This document shows, one piece after another, positions 36,001 through 43,709 of a DNA stretch of 58,332 nucleotides. Location: NCBI GenBank assembly GCA_964352985.1, contig CAYGUK010000009.1, forward strand, positions 1 through 58,332, read 5' to 3'. The first letter of the stretch is position 1. The number at the start of each line of letters is the position of its first letter. The notes below the pieces were generated by a model that saw only the letters and a program-made list of their open reading frames with translations, did not search any database and had not been told where the DNA came from. Source of the stretch: CAYGUK01 sp964352985. GTDB taxonomy: Bacteria > Pseudomonadota > Gammaproteobacteria > JAHCLG01. The position numbers and the translations under genes are program-made.

Positions 36001-36157
36001 ACAAGCACAGTTTTTAATTCCAATGGCGGTTTCCATTTCATTTGGATTGGCTTTTGGCACATTATTAATATTAATTATTATTCCAGTTATGTTATCTATC
36101 TATGTAGATATCAATGAAAAATTTAAATGTCTAAAAAAGAAAACAGTGAGTTTATAA
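33050..36157 (+). CDS. RND efflux pump, HAE1-like
   Basis: 1035 residues with the twelve-helix RND plan: one helix near the N-terminus, a large periplasmic loop, helices 2-6 at about 335-475, the SLGIIVDDTIVVGE motif in helix 4 (near 390-403) with the proton-relay Asp pair, a second periplasmic loop, and helices 8-12 at about 860-1020 (SGIIINDAIILLN). With the adaptor upstream it makes an efflux complex; no outer-membrane channel gene is present here, so a TolC-like partner elsewhere is needed. Substrates cannot be told. Confidence 0.93.
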   Translation: MDNKSGIIYLFAKHKVAANLLMIMMFISGLWALLQMNTQFLPNFSVNKIMINVVWPGASSGDVNESITRPIEEELRNLDNVDEMRSKSQQGNMQIILDLKQGVNVNNVLEQVKQKMSLVRNLPPDSEPPIIEEIIHYEPIARLIISGPPHLQEFRQIIHEIEQELLDRGIAKVTVTGLPKLEIRIEISSKSLHELNLSLPEIANLIKARSKDSPAGTIGDNTLTYNIRSTSQRRTIADFNDLPIITDNQGHLLRLGDIAKINFQPRQNEVMVTYKGKPAVELELFRTPEASTLKSAKILHEWYKHHDYEKSISIQIFDQTWHHIEERINLLLKNGLGGLILIIIILYFFLNSKVAFWVMMGIPISFMASLFVLHCFGGTINMVSLFAIIMSLGIIVDDTIVVGEESLTQRQKGRGALQSVVIGAKKMFVPVMASSLTTVCAFLPLFLIGNIMGVILREIPLVVISVIIASLFECFWVLPGHLFQSFCSQKNHLPSKFRIKFDARFDHFRDKMFKPFLQSAIKNRWLSLSIVLAILIFIIGLLMAGYLNFVFFPSPPGQIVHANITYTTNATKAEKLDFEKELNRSLEQTDKEFNQKIPIVRFAVSYMNKGTVYRGLGKHMSAMVVELSPPDSREITNRDFIEQWQKNIVKLPGVEHISIAPPRAGPPGADISIQLRGDDIYQTKRASIALQHVLSQIPGVSNIEDDLPYGQTQLIFDINHQGQSLGLTVDDLSKQMHAAFSGQLVQIFHQPREEIEVRIMLPENERENLNALDHLLIRTPQGEMVLLKSVITLKSEQGIDIINHTDTKLAVKVMAEVDPEVNNNNTIIQQLEHSVLPEIMKKYNVKYSLRGRSREQAETFSDMRYGMLIGLTLIYIILAWVFSSYGWPLLVMIVIPLGLAGAIFGHWVLGLSVTILSLFGLFGLSGIIINDAIILLNRYQQIHQEYSDQHQAIVEAATQRLRAVLLTSLTTIAGLLPLLFETSLQAQFLIPMAVSISFGLAFGTLLILIIIPVMLSIYVDINEKFKCLKKKTVSL

Positions 36158-36180
36158 AGAGTAGGCTATACTAGATTATT

Positions 36181-36684
36181 ATGATGGATAAAAATCTGAT
36201 TATTTCTTCAATGATAAGTGTGGTGTTCCATGGCTTTATGCTTATCAGTATTTATATTACTTCGGGTTTAGTGATTATTTGTCCCTATTTACCTTTTTTC
36301 ATTAAATTCTTTTTAATTATGTATACAATTTTTATTCTAGAAGTTTATATCTTGTGTATTATCTTTGTTAAACATTTTGATACAAAATATAAATCAGTAT
36401 TTTTTAATAGTGATGAAAATCAATTTTTAACGACCATTAAACAGTGTTTTTATCAGCTATTTATATTCCGCGGCATTTGTTACGCTGGCATGATTTTCAT
36501 GAATCGATTTAATATTAAGCCAAAGCAAAAAATACAAATAATCATTTTACAAAACACAGAATTTAAGCATGATATCCGAGTATCGGATTATTGGGTAGTT
36601 AATGTATTAGCCTTAACATTTATCATCATGATCCTTGGCACAATTGTCTTAGGGTTTGTGATGAAATATAACTTGCCACACTAG
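36181..36684 (+). CDS. Small four-helix membrane protein of unknown function
   Basis: 167 residues with about four membrane helices: near residues 8-28, 34-65 (with YTIFILEVYILCIIF), a weaker one near 92-110, and 142-163 (VNVLALTFIIMILGTIVLGF). There is a central soluble stretch with two short basic patches. It starts 23 bp after the pump gene and is probably in the same transcript. I do not recognise the family; an accessory subunit of the pump is possible but unproved. Confidence 0.7.
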   Translation: MMDKNLIISSMISVVFHGFMLISIYITSGLVIICPYLPFFIKFFLIMYTIFILEVYILCIIFVKHFDTKYKSVFFNSDENQFLTTIKQCFYQLFIFRGICYAGMIFMNRFNIKPKQKIQIIILQNTEFKHDIRVSDYWVVNVLALTFIIMILGTIVLGFVMKYNLPH

Positions 36685-36707
36685 CATTATGTTAATTAAT
36701 ATCTATT

Positions 36708-36716
36708 TGTTATAAT
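36708..36716 (+). promoter_or_regulatory. Extended -10 promoter before the OmpA-type lipoprotein
   Basis: TGTTATAAT is a perfect extended -10 element. The -35 is weak, as extended -10 promoters allow. The start would be near 36723, 22 bases before the ATG. Confidence 0.5.
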
Positions 36717-36744
36717 CTTACTCAATCGATGAAGAGATAATATT

Positions 36745-37482
36745 ATGATGCACATTCGCTTTGTTTTGATAATGCTATTTACTACTTTGCTTGCTGCTTG
36801 CGCGAGTAGTGTCCATAATCCTGTGATCACAAATTATAAAACATCACAATATTTAGGTGGTGGTGTTGCAGCGGGAGCGGCTTTAGGTGCAGTTCATACC
36901 ATTGGCAATCCAGGCGGTATTTTATTAGGTGCTATTATTGGCGGTTACACAAATAGTAAAAGTGAGCTCGCTGCTCGAATAGATTATGCAGGTGGTCAAG
37001 TGATCACGATTGGTGATACTACCTCAATTTTAATTCCGTCCGATCTCTTTTTTGCGCCTTCCAGCGATTTATTAAAACATGATATTTTTTTCAAGAATCA
37101 TCCATTGTTAAATTTAGTCACAAGGTATTTAAATAAATTTGGACCATCGGCGATTAAAATTGCAGTGAGTACTGATGATGTGGATTCTCGTCCACGAAAT
37201 TATTTATTAGCAAAACGTCAAGCAAATCGAGTTGCTGCCTATTTATATCGTGAAGGAATTAGTGCGTGGCGTTTGTATCCTATGTCTTATGGCCCTGATA
37301 ATTTACTGGCAACCAACCGTACCGTGATGGGGAGTTATCATAATCGGATGATAGAAATTACAACCAACCCCTATGTTACACCAGCAGATTGTTGCTCTCA
37401 CATCGCTCATTTCATGGCGAAAAAACAACCTTGGCAGTTTTGGGGATTGCCCTATAGTTATAATACTTCTTTTAATCGTTAA
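36745..37482 (+). CDS. OmpA-domain lipoprotein
   Basis: 245 residues. The lipobox LAAC puts the lipidated Cys at about residue 19. A Gly-zipper stretch (GGGVAAGAALGAVHTI, then GGILLGAIIGGY) at about 38-70 is membrane-active. The C-terminal half has the OmpA peptidoglycan-binding plan (ARQANRVAAYLYREGIS-like helix followed by a strand NRMIEITTNP), with the diagnostic Arg near the end. Probably tethers the outer membrane to the cell wall. A DotK/IcmN-like role in a secretion system was considered because those proteins have the same plan, but nothing nearby supports it. Confidence 0.78.
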   Translation: MMHIRFVLIMLFTTLLAACASSVHNPVITNYKTSQYLGGGVAAGAALGAVHTIGNPGGILLGAIIGGYTNSKSELAARIDYAGGQVITIGDTTSILIPSDLFFAPSSDLLKHDIFFKNHPLLNLVTRYLNKFGPSAIKIAVSTDDVDSRPRNYLLAKRQANRVAAYLYREGISAWRLYPMSYGPDNLLATNRTVMGSYHNRMIEITTNPYVTPADCCSHIAHFMAKKQPWQFWGLPYSYNTSFNR

Positions 37483-37691
37483 GTTTATCAATTCTAATTC
37501 AGCAAGTTATCTCCAGTTATAATATAATTTATTGTATTTGAGCATCAAATTTTTTATAAAGTTATTTGAAAATTCTCCGATAAAAATATAAGGAAAGGAT
37601 TCATCTATATCAACGTTAATGAAAAACATTAGCGTCACGCCAAGGACAGCCCATAAGTATATAAAGACGTTTAACGGTAAGTGGTAGCATT
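37483..37691. promoter_or_regulatory. Upstream region of the RTX surface-protein gene
   Basis: A TATAAT at 37518-37523 could be a -10, giving a leader of about 160 bases. An 8 bp hairpin CGTTAATG-AAAAA-CATTAGCG lies at 37614-37634, about 60 bases before the start codon, with an AAGGAAAGGA stretch just upstream at about 37590-37600. No T run follows the hairpin, so it is not a terminator. It could modulate translation; that is inference. Confidence 0.35.
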
Positions 37692-40643
37692 ATGAATAAT
37701 GAATTGATAATTATCGGTATAGATAAAGATGAAAAAGTAATTGCAATCAAAGCTGGTGAATCAATTACTCTCGATGCCAGCGCTCGAATTATTTTACCGG
37801 ATGAATATTCAATCTCTAATATTCTTCGAGAAGGAAACAATATAAAAATAAATATTCCTGAGCAAGGTAATTTTACCTTAAAAAACTTCTTCTCATTTAC
37901 AGAACAATCACACACAGCTATTTTTACCCGAGTAGACTTAAACGAACAATTAAACTCATCAGTCATTTTACTGCAAGATACAGCTTTTAATGAATTTGAT
38001 TTATTAAAAATGCTAAATATTGAAATTATTGTAGAAGATCTTGCGGGAGAGACACGTACAAAATTCTTTGCCACGTCAACGGCAAGTATTGAAATGGCCA
38101 GTTTAGAGGGATTTGAAAAACCCATTATTTCATCTCCGAACGCAACAATAGAACATCACGAATTTAATTTAGTGATAAAAGGAAATTTAACAAAATCGAT
38201 TGTGACGATAAATAAGTTCTTCTCGTATTTTGCCGAACACTCCCCTTACGTACCAGATACAGGAGACATCGTCCAAGGTATTACTGTTGCACGTGAGGAC
38301 AATTATGATGAAATAATTGATGAAACAAATAATAAAAATCGTGAAATAACGTCAAATCAAATCGTCGATTTCTCAAGTGTTATTTTACTCACTAATATAT
38401 TAAATCAACAGGTAGCAACGAGTGATGATGTTGAATTAAATAAGCAAGCAATGGTTGATGCTAAAATACTATCATTTTTAATTATCGCAGAAATTAAACA
38501 AGCGTTAGTTTATGCGCTAAAATCGTTAACACCTAATGTTATCAATACTGAAAAAGTTATTGTTGATACTGAAATAATTAAACATGAAGTAGAAAGCAGT
38601 AAAATGAAACCAGTTTCAATTTCCGAAACTGAAGAAGAGCCGAGTTTTATATTATCAGTTAAGGATAGTATTGATAATGGAGATATACCTAATGAAATTG
38701 CACAATTAAAAGTCCAAGGGGAAATTAATCAACCCGTTGCACCCCTTGAAAACCAAAAGATAATTTCAGCTTCTACGAATATTATTGATAATATTAATTT
38801 ACCGAATGAAATTACTCCCTTATTAAATGTAAAAATTAATACTTTCTCAACGATAAATATTACCTTTACTCTAGATACTAATAATCAAATTCAATTTATC
38901 AAAGAAGAAGGTAGTGACGAAGGTATTATTAAAGTAATACACTTGCTTGATGGCACGGAAGATATTCAACGAGTTTCTCTATCAGAAAATAATACGAATT
39001 TGTCTAATATGTCAATTGCAGATGATTTTAGCTTTAAAAATCCCACTTTAGCTGACATGCTGAGTGGATTAACGAATCTTGCGATTGCTGAAAGTGGAGC
39101 TGCAGGGATCACAGTTTCAATGATTATTACGGCTGCTGATGGTGTAAAATTTATTCAAGTTTTCACTATTACTTTCGATAGTATCGAGAACTTTGTTAGC
39201 GACAGTGGTTTTAATAATATTGTTAATATGACTGATAATTTAAATGGTAAAGCGGCAGTCATCGGTTTTGAGAATAATCAAATCAATCTTGAATTAAATA
39301 GTACGATGACGTCAGAAGAGCTTAAAAAACCGCTACTTCAAGAAGAAGACATTCAAAATTTTGATACTGATAATGTTACAAACGAAAATCCTTTACTTGA
39401 TTTGAATAGTCAAAATAAACTTATGAATAACAATATGGTAAATAATACTCAGCAAGATCAAGGAGGACTAAATGATCAACAATTTTCATTCTTTGAAGTG
39501 GTTGGTAATGAAGTAGTAATGCAATATCAACCTAATGTTGTGCAACAAGGTTCATATTCAATGGATATTACCTCTATTTGTTCAGGTGGATTTTTACATT
39601 ACAATACTTTATCTTTTACGATTAGTAATGTCGCGAAACAACCCACGATGCTGAATCATATTTTCAATGTGAATGAAGGTGTGGATGCAGGTAAAGTAAT
39701 AGGTATCGTCGATAATAACAATAAATCTTTTACAGATAATGTTAGTTTTAAAATTGTATCAGGAAATATTAACGATACATTTGCCATCAATGAACACACA
39801 GGTGAGCTTTATGTTAATAAAGCATTCATGGTAGATTTTGAAACCTTTCTCAGTTTTGATTTACAAGTTGCAATTAATGATCAAGATTTTTCAGATCAAT
39901 CAAATATTATGTTAAATGTGATAAACACAAATGATACGTTCAGTTACACAAATATCAATATGCCAGTTAATTCAAATTTAATGACGAATCAAGATAATGT
40001 TCCACAGTCAAAAGTTGCAAATTTGTTAGAAGTTAATGATTTAATGGGATCTCAATTTGATGATGTATTAGAAGGTAATAATGAATCCAATTCACTACAC
40101 GGTTACAAAGGGGACGACACGCTAATCGGTTATGATGGCGATGATATTCTTATCGGTGAAGAAGGAATGGATATTTTATTAGGTGGTAATGGCGATGATT
40201 ATTTAGATGGTAATAGTGGCATTGATCACATCGATGGTGGCGCAGGTAATGATTTTATTATTCTTGATGTAGTGGATATTGTAATTAATAATTGTATCCA
40301 AGGCGGTGAAGGCTACGATATCTTGGCCGTCGTTAAAAATTGTAGCGACCAAAATATAGATTTAACCAGTATTGCGCATGAGATTATTGATAATATCGAA
40401 GAATTAAATATCGAAAATCATGAAGCCAATGAAGTTTTAATTTCACAAAATGCATTGAAAGCGATAACAGATGATAATAATCAATTATTTATTAATGGTG
40501 ATGCAGTTGATACAGTAAAACTAACCTCTGATTTTCATCAAGTTGAGCAAACCATTAGTATCAATGATATTGAGTATAATCAATTTACCACAGGTGATGC
40601 TACTTTATATGTTAATAGTGATGTGAACACCGTGATTATTTAA
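37692..40643 (+). CDS. RTX/cadherin-like secreted surface protein
   Basis: 983 residues without a Sec signal peptide, acidic and almost without Cys, as in type I-secreted adhesins. The N-terminal region of about 120 residues contains IKAGESITLDASARIILPD. A long, Asn/Ile/Glu-rich middle holds beta-sandwich-like stretches near 380-520 (INITFTLDTNNQIQFIKEE, VFTITFDSIENF). A cadherin-type domain is at about 655-740 (FNVNEGVDAGKVIGIVDN, INEHTGELYVN). Four to five calcium-binding nonapeptides are at about 790-860 (GYDGDDILIGEEG, LLGGNGDDYLDG, IDGGAGNDFI), then an about 120-residue C-terminus with the hydrophobic secretion-type end. Probably a calcium-stiffened adhesin exported by a type I secretion system encoded elsewhere. 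Confidence 0.8.
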   Translation: MNNELIIIGIDKDEKVIAIKAGESITLDASARIILPDEYSISNILREGNNIKINIPEQGNFTLKNFFSFTEQSHTAIFTRVDLNEQLNSSVILLQDTAFNEFDLLKMLNIEIIVEDLAGETRTKFFATSTASIEMASLEGFEKPIISSPNATIEHHEFNLVIKGNLTKSIVTINKFFSYFAEHSPYVPDTGDIVQGITVAREDNYDEIIDETNNKNREITSNQIVDFSSVILLTNILNQQVATSDDVELNKQAMVDAKILSFLIIAEIKQALVYALKSLTPNVINTEKVIVDTEIIKHEVESSKMKPVSISETEEEPSFILSVKDSIDNGDIPNEIAQLKVQGEINQPVAPLENQKIISASTNIIDNINLPNEITPLLNVKINTFSTINITFTLDTNNQIQFIKEEGSDEGIIKVIHLLDGTEDIQRVSLSENNTNLSNMSIADDFSFKNPTLADMLSGLTNLAIAESGAAGITVSMIITAADGVKFIQVFTITFDSIENFVSDSGFNNIVNMTDNLNGKAAVIGFENNQINLELNSTMTSEELKKPLLQEEDIQNFDTDNVTNENPLLDLNSQNKLMNNNMVNNTQQDQGGLNDQQFSFFEVVGNEVVMQYQPNVVQQGSYSMDITSICSGGFLHYNTLSFTISNVAKQPTMLNHIFNVNEGVDAGKVIGIVDNNNKSFTDNVSFKIVSGNINDTFAINEHTGELYVNKAFMVDFETFLSFDLQVAINDQDFSDQSNIMLNVINTNDTFSYTNINMPVNSNLMTNQDNVPQSKVANLLEVNDLMGSQFDDVLEGNNESNSLHGYKGDDTLIGYDGDDILIGEEGMDILLGGNGDDYLDGNSGIDHIDGGAGNDFIILDVVDIVINNCIQGGEGYDILAVVKNCSDQNIDLTSIAHEIIDNIEELNIENHEANEVLISQNALKAITDDNNQLFINGDAVDTVKLTSDFHQVEQTISINDIEYNQFTTGDATLYVNSDVNTVII

Positions 40644-42286
40644 TGTTCTAAATAGACTTGAATATTTTGTAAACCAAACTCATTACTAATAGTAAAATGG
40701 TCGCTCATATTTTTTATTTTTCCTAGAACTTTTTCGCTAAGCATTTCTGTCTGTTCGAATTCGAGGATAAGATAGTTTCCATTATAGCGGATCAATAATT
40801 TTACATGATTTTTTAAAGAGGAAGTTAATACTTGTACTATTTCACCTGCACGATCGATTAATATAGACTGTAATTCCCAATCTTTCGCTAACTCTTTTAA
40901 AAATATTTTTACTTTATGATAGGATTCAGTGGAATTTTCGACCAACAAATTACAGAGTTTATTATCTTCTAACCGTAACATGAGCAAAAAGTTCAACGTG
41001 ATTTCACATACCACCGCTAACGCAATCGATGATCCTGTAAAGCTTTGAACATAATTAGGTAACCCTTGATAAAAATGAGGATAAACAAAATGACTCATCC
41101 CCAACATAAACGAAATACCAATAATCAGACAACGACGAGGTTGCTCTAAATAGGGGACAACCATCTTTAAGCCATTAATGACTAAGGTGGCACCAAGAAA
41201 AATTAATGTAGAGGCGACAACGGTTTTTGGCATGTAGATAAGGATAACAGTGACTTTAGGACAAAATCCTAAAATGATAAAAATAATTCCATAAGCAATG
41301 GCAATCACACGACTTAATACACCTGTTGATAAAGATAATGCCACAGAACTGGAACTGGCATTTAAACCCATGCCACCCAAAATACCTGTAAAAAAAGTTC
41401 CACATGAGTCAGCTAAATTACCTTTAGCAATCTGAGACATATCAGGTCTCACCCAATTTTCATCACTATATCGTTGTAACGCCGATAATGAACCGGTCAC
41501 TTTGATAGAGCCGATTAAACTTGCAATGGCAAAGGGAATTAATAACGTTGAATCAAATTGGTAATGAGAAAAAGAAATAGTTGGCCAATAAATCCATGAT
41601 GTTTGGCTAATGATTTGCAATGTATTTTTATCAAAAAAACCAAAAATAAATACGATTAAATAGCCAACAATAATCGAGATAAGTAAACCAAACAATTTTA
41701 AATTGCCTTTACAAAAAAGATTGAGAATAATCATTAAAATTAATGGTGAAAAAATAACGATTAAAGCTAATAATAAATTAATATGTGAAAATTGGTCGAT
41801 AATGCCATCAGATCCGACAAATTGTTTTAAACCTAATATGCCCACTTCAAAACCAATTAATGTGATCACTAGACCACCTAATTCGGGCGGAACAAAACGC
41901 TTTATATTTTTCATCATAGGTGAAACCAACGCCTGCATAATACCTGCAATAATGGTCATGCCGTATAACAAGGGCAAACCACCCAATTTGACGGCTAAAT
42001 AAGAAGGTGGAAAATAAGAAGGCGCTGGTGATAATGGTAAAAGCATGCCCGAACCTAAAGGTCCTTTAACCATACTCTGCAATATTGTGGCAAAGGCTGT
42101 GCCAAACATCATAATGCTAATAAAGCTAGTCGCCGTTTGAATATCTGCATTTGCTAGATGAACTAATATCACAGGAAAAATAAAATAATTAGCGACTGTC
42201 GCAACATATTGGCAACCAAATGTTAGCCAAGCTAAGAAAGGCGGTTTATCATTTAAATGATAGACAATTTTATTAGAATTATTCAT
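40640..42286 (-). CDS. NCS2 xanthine/uracil-type permease with C-terminal cytosolic domain
   Basis: 548 residues. About twelve to fourteen membrane helices fill residues 15-435, with the NCS2 signature around FFTGILGGMGLNASSSSVAL (near 300) and the substrate helix GGLVITLIGFEVGILG (near 135). Residues of about 440-548 form a soluble extension (VKIFLKELAKDWELQSILID, VKLLIRYNGNYLILEF), like the degenerate HATPase-type tail found on some NCS2 permeases. The stop overlaps the stop of the convergent RTX gene, leaving no room for a terminator. Purine or pyrimidine base uptake is likely; the exact base is unknown. Confidence 0.85.
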   Translation of the reverse strand: MNNSNKIVYHLNDKPPFLAWLTFGCQYVATVANYFIFPVILVHLANADIQTATSFISIMMFGTAFATILQSMVKGPLGSGMLLPLSPAPSYFPPSYLAVKLGGLPLLYGMTIIAGIMQALVSPMMKNIKRFVPPELGGLVITLIGFEVGILGLKQFVGSDGIIDQFSHINLLLALIVIFSPLILMIILNLFCKGNLKLFGLLISIIVGYLIVFIFGFFDKNTLQIISQTSWIYWPTISFSHYQFDSTLLIPFAIASLIGSIKVTGSLSALQRYSDENWVRPDMSQIAKGNLADSCGTFFTGILGGMGLNASSSSVALSLSTGVLSRVIAIAYGIIFIILGFCPKVTVILIYMPKTVVASTLIFLGATLVINGLKMVVPYLEQPRRCLIIGISFMLGMSHFVYPHFYQGLPNYVQSFTGSSIALAVVCEITLNFLLMLRLEDNKLCNLLVENSTESYHKVKIFLKELAKDWELQSILIDRAGEIVQVLTSSLKNHVKLLIRYNGNYLILEFEQTEMLSEKVLGKIKNMSDHFTISNEFGLQNIQVYLEH

Positions 42287-43643
42287 GGTGTCTCCATGTA
42301 AAAAGTCTATGTAAAATTGTTAACACAATAAAACAAAATAAACTGACAAAAAAAGCCGGATCAGTAATTCCTCTTACCCATACAAAATTTTGGCTATAAA
42401 ATTGTGGGATCGAAATACTACTAACACCAAGTATAAATGAAAAGCCAAAATTCATGGCTTTTAATCTTCCGATGTTATTAATATCAATCATCTTTAAACC
42501 ATTAGTAAACATTGCTGAGCCAACAAATAATATTGCTGCACCATTAATCGACGAAGGGATAGTTAATAATAATAAAATCAATTTTGGGCAAAGAGAAACG
42601 AGGATTAAAATTAGCGCAGCACCATAAGCAATTTTACGACTAAAACTTCCACTTGCAACCAAGATCCCATAAGAACCAGGATTAGGACTATTAGGGACAG
42701 CGCCGATGACACTTGCCAAAATAAAACAAAGCCCCACAATAATGTTACCTTTATATAAAGCTGACCAATTAAAATCAGTATTATTTTGAAGATCTGTTTG
42801 TTGAATCATTGCAGTAATACCGAAAATTTCAATTGTGCTAATTAGGGCGGCAATAATCATAGGTAAAATTAAACTGGGATCGATGTGAAAACTAAAATAA
42901 TTCAATGGAATTGGGAATTGAAACCATGAGTAAGTATAATGAATAACCATATGTTGATTGTTTATTCGCCCAAAAAAATAAGCAATTATCCAAGCAATGA
43001 TAATCCCATAACTAATACAATAAAGTCTTTTAGTCGAAACCTTTTTTATACGAAAAGCTATCATAATAGCTAATGCGATGAGACTGATGGTGATATCTTG
43101 AATATTAGCCAGATGAGTAGAAAGAATTTTACGATGTAATAATAACCGACCAAAATCACTTTGATAAAAAATTTCGTGTACGCCTAAAAGCGCAACCCAG
43201 ATCCCTAATAATAATGTTACAAATCCTGCTAATTCTTTATTAAATAAAAATTTCATAAAACGCAAAAGTAAGGTGAAAATAATTTGTAACACACCGACAT
43301 AAAAAGTTGTTGCCATCACCATAGATAGGCCACCCATTTTGGCGGCTATCATTATCAATGCGAATAATGCAGTTGAGCTTGTTACAGAAACAAAACAACC
43401 TGCACCTGTTTTTTTAAATGAAAATAAAAGCGTGGTGATCGCAATACTAAAAATTGAAATACTTAATATATCCGTTGCAGTTTGGCCCGTAAGACCTGCT
43501 GAATTAATTATGATAGTGGGGTAGATTATTAAACTTGCAAATTTAATAACATGCTGTAAACCAAGAAATAAACTTTGCTTCGGAGAGATATGATCATTAA
43601 CATGATGTAGAATATCATCGTGATGAGAATTTCTTTCATTCAT
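42279..43643 (-). CDS. NCS2 xanthine/uracil-type permease
   Basis: 454 residues, the plain NCS2 core of about fourteen helices without the C-terminal extension of its neighbour. Conserved stretches are QSLFLGLQHVIKFASLIIYP near the start and VIGAVPNSPNPGSYGILVAS near 310, where the family's NxG substrate motif reads NPG. It overlaps the second permease by 8 bp, so the two are co-translated. The pair may be a heteromer or two carriers with different bases; this is inference. Confidence 0.87.
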   Translation of the reverse strand: MNERNSHHDDILHHVNDHISPKQSLFLGLQHVIKFASLIIYPTIIINSAGLTGQTATDILSISIFSIAITTLLFSFKKTGAGCFVSVTSSTALFALIMIAAKMGGLSMVMATTFYVGVLQIIFTLLLRFMKFLFNKELAGFVTLLLGIWVALLGVHEIFYQSDFGRLLLHRKILSTHLANIQDITISLIALAIMIAFRIKKVSTKRLYCISYGIIIAWIIAYFFGRINNQHMVIHYTYSWFQFPIPLNYFSFHIDPSLILPMIIAALISTIEIFGITAMIQQTDLQNNTDFNWSALYKGNIIVGLCFILASVIGAVPNSPNPGSYGILVASGSFSRKIAYGAALILILVSLCPKLILLLLTIPSSINGAAILFVGSAMFTNGLKMIDINNIGRLKAMNFGFSFILGVSSISIPQFYSQNFVWVRGITDPAFFVSLFCFIVLTILHRLFTWRHHE

Positions 43644-43709
43644 TTTAAACTATTCTCTAATCCTAGTTAAAACTACTCTGTCAGATCTATAATTTTGAAT
43701 AACACTCAA

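Noticed and set aside
36745..37482. OmpA-type lipoprotein as the Dot/Icm component IcmN/DotK
   Set aside because: Same general plan, but no other dot/icm gene lies in the window and OmpA-type lipoproteins are very common.
39085..39120. A GAAG motif in the RTX protein as a LapG-type cleavage site
   Set aside because: It lies near residue 470 in the middle of a beta-sandwich-like region, not at the end of an N-terminal retention module, and no lapD/lapG is seen.
31813..40643. Adaptor and pump as a type I secretion system for the RTX protein
   Set aside because: The pump is an RND protein with the proton-relay Asp pair, not an ABC transporter, and two other genes lie between it and the RTX gene.
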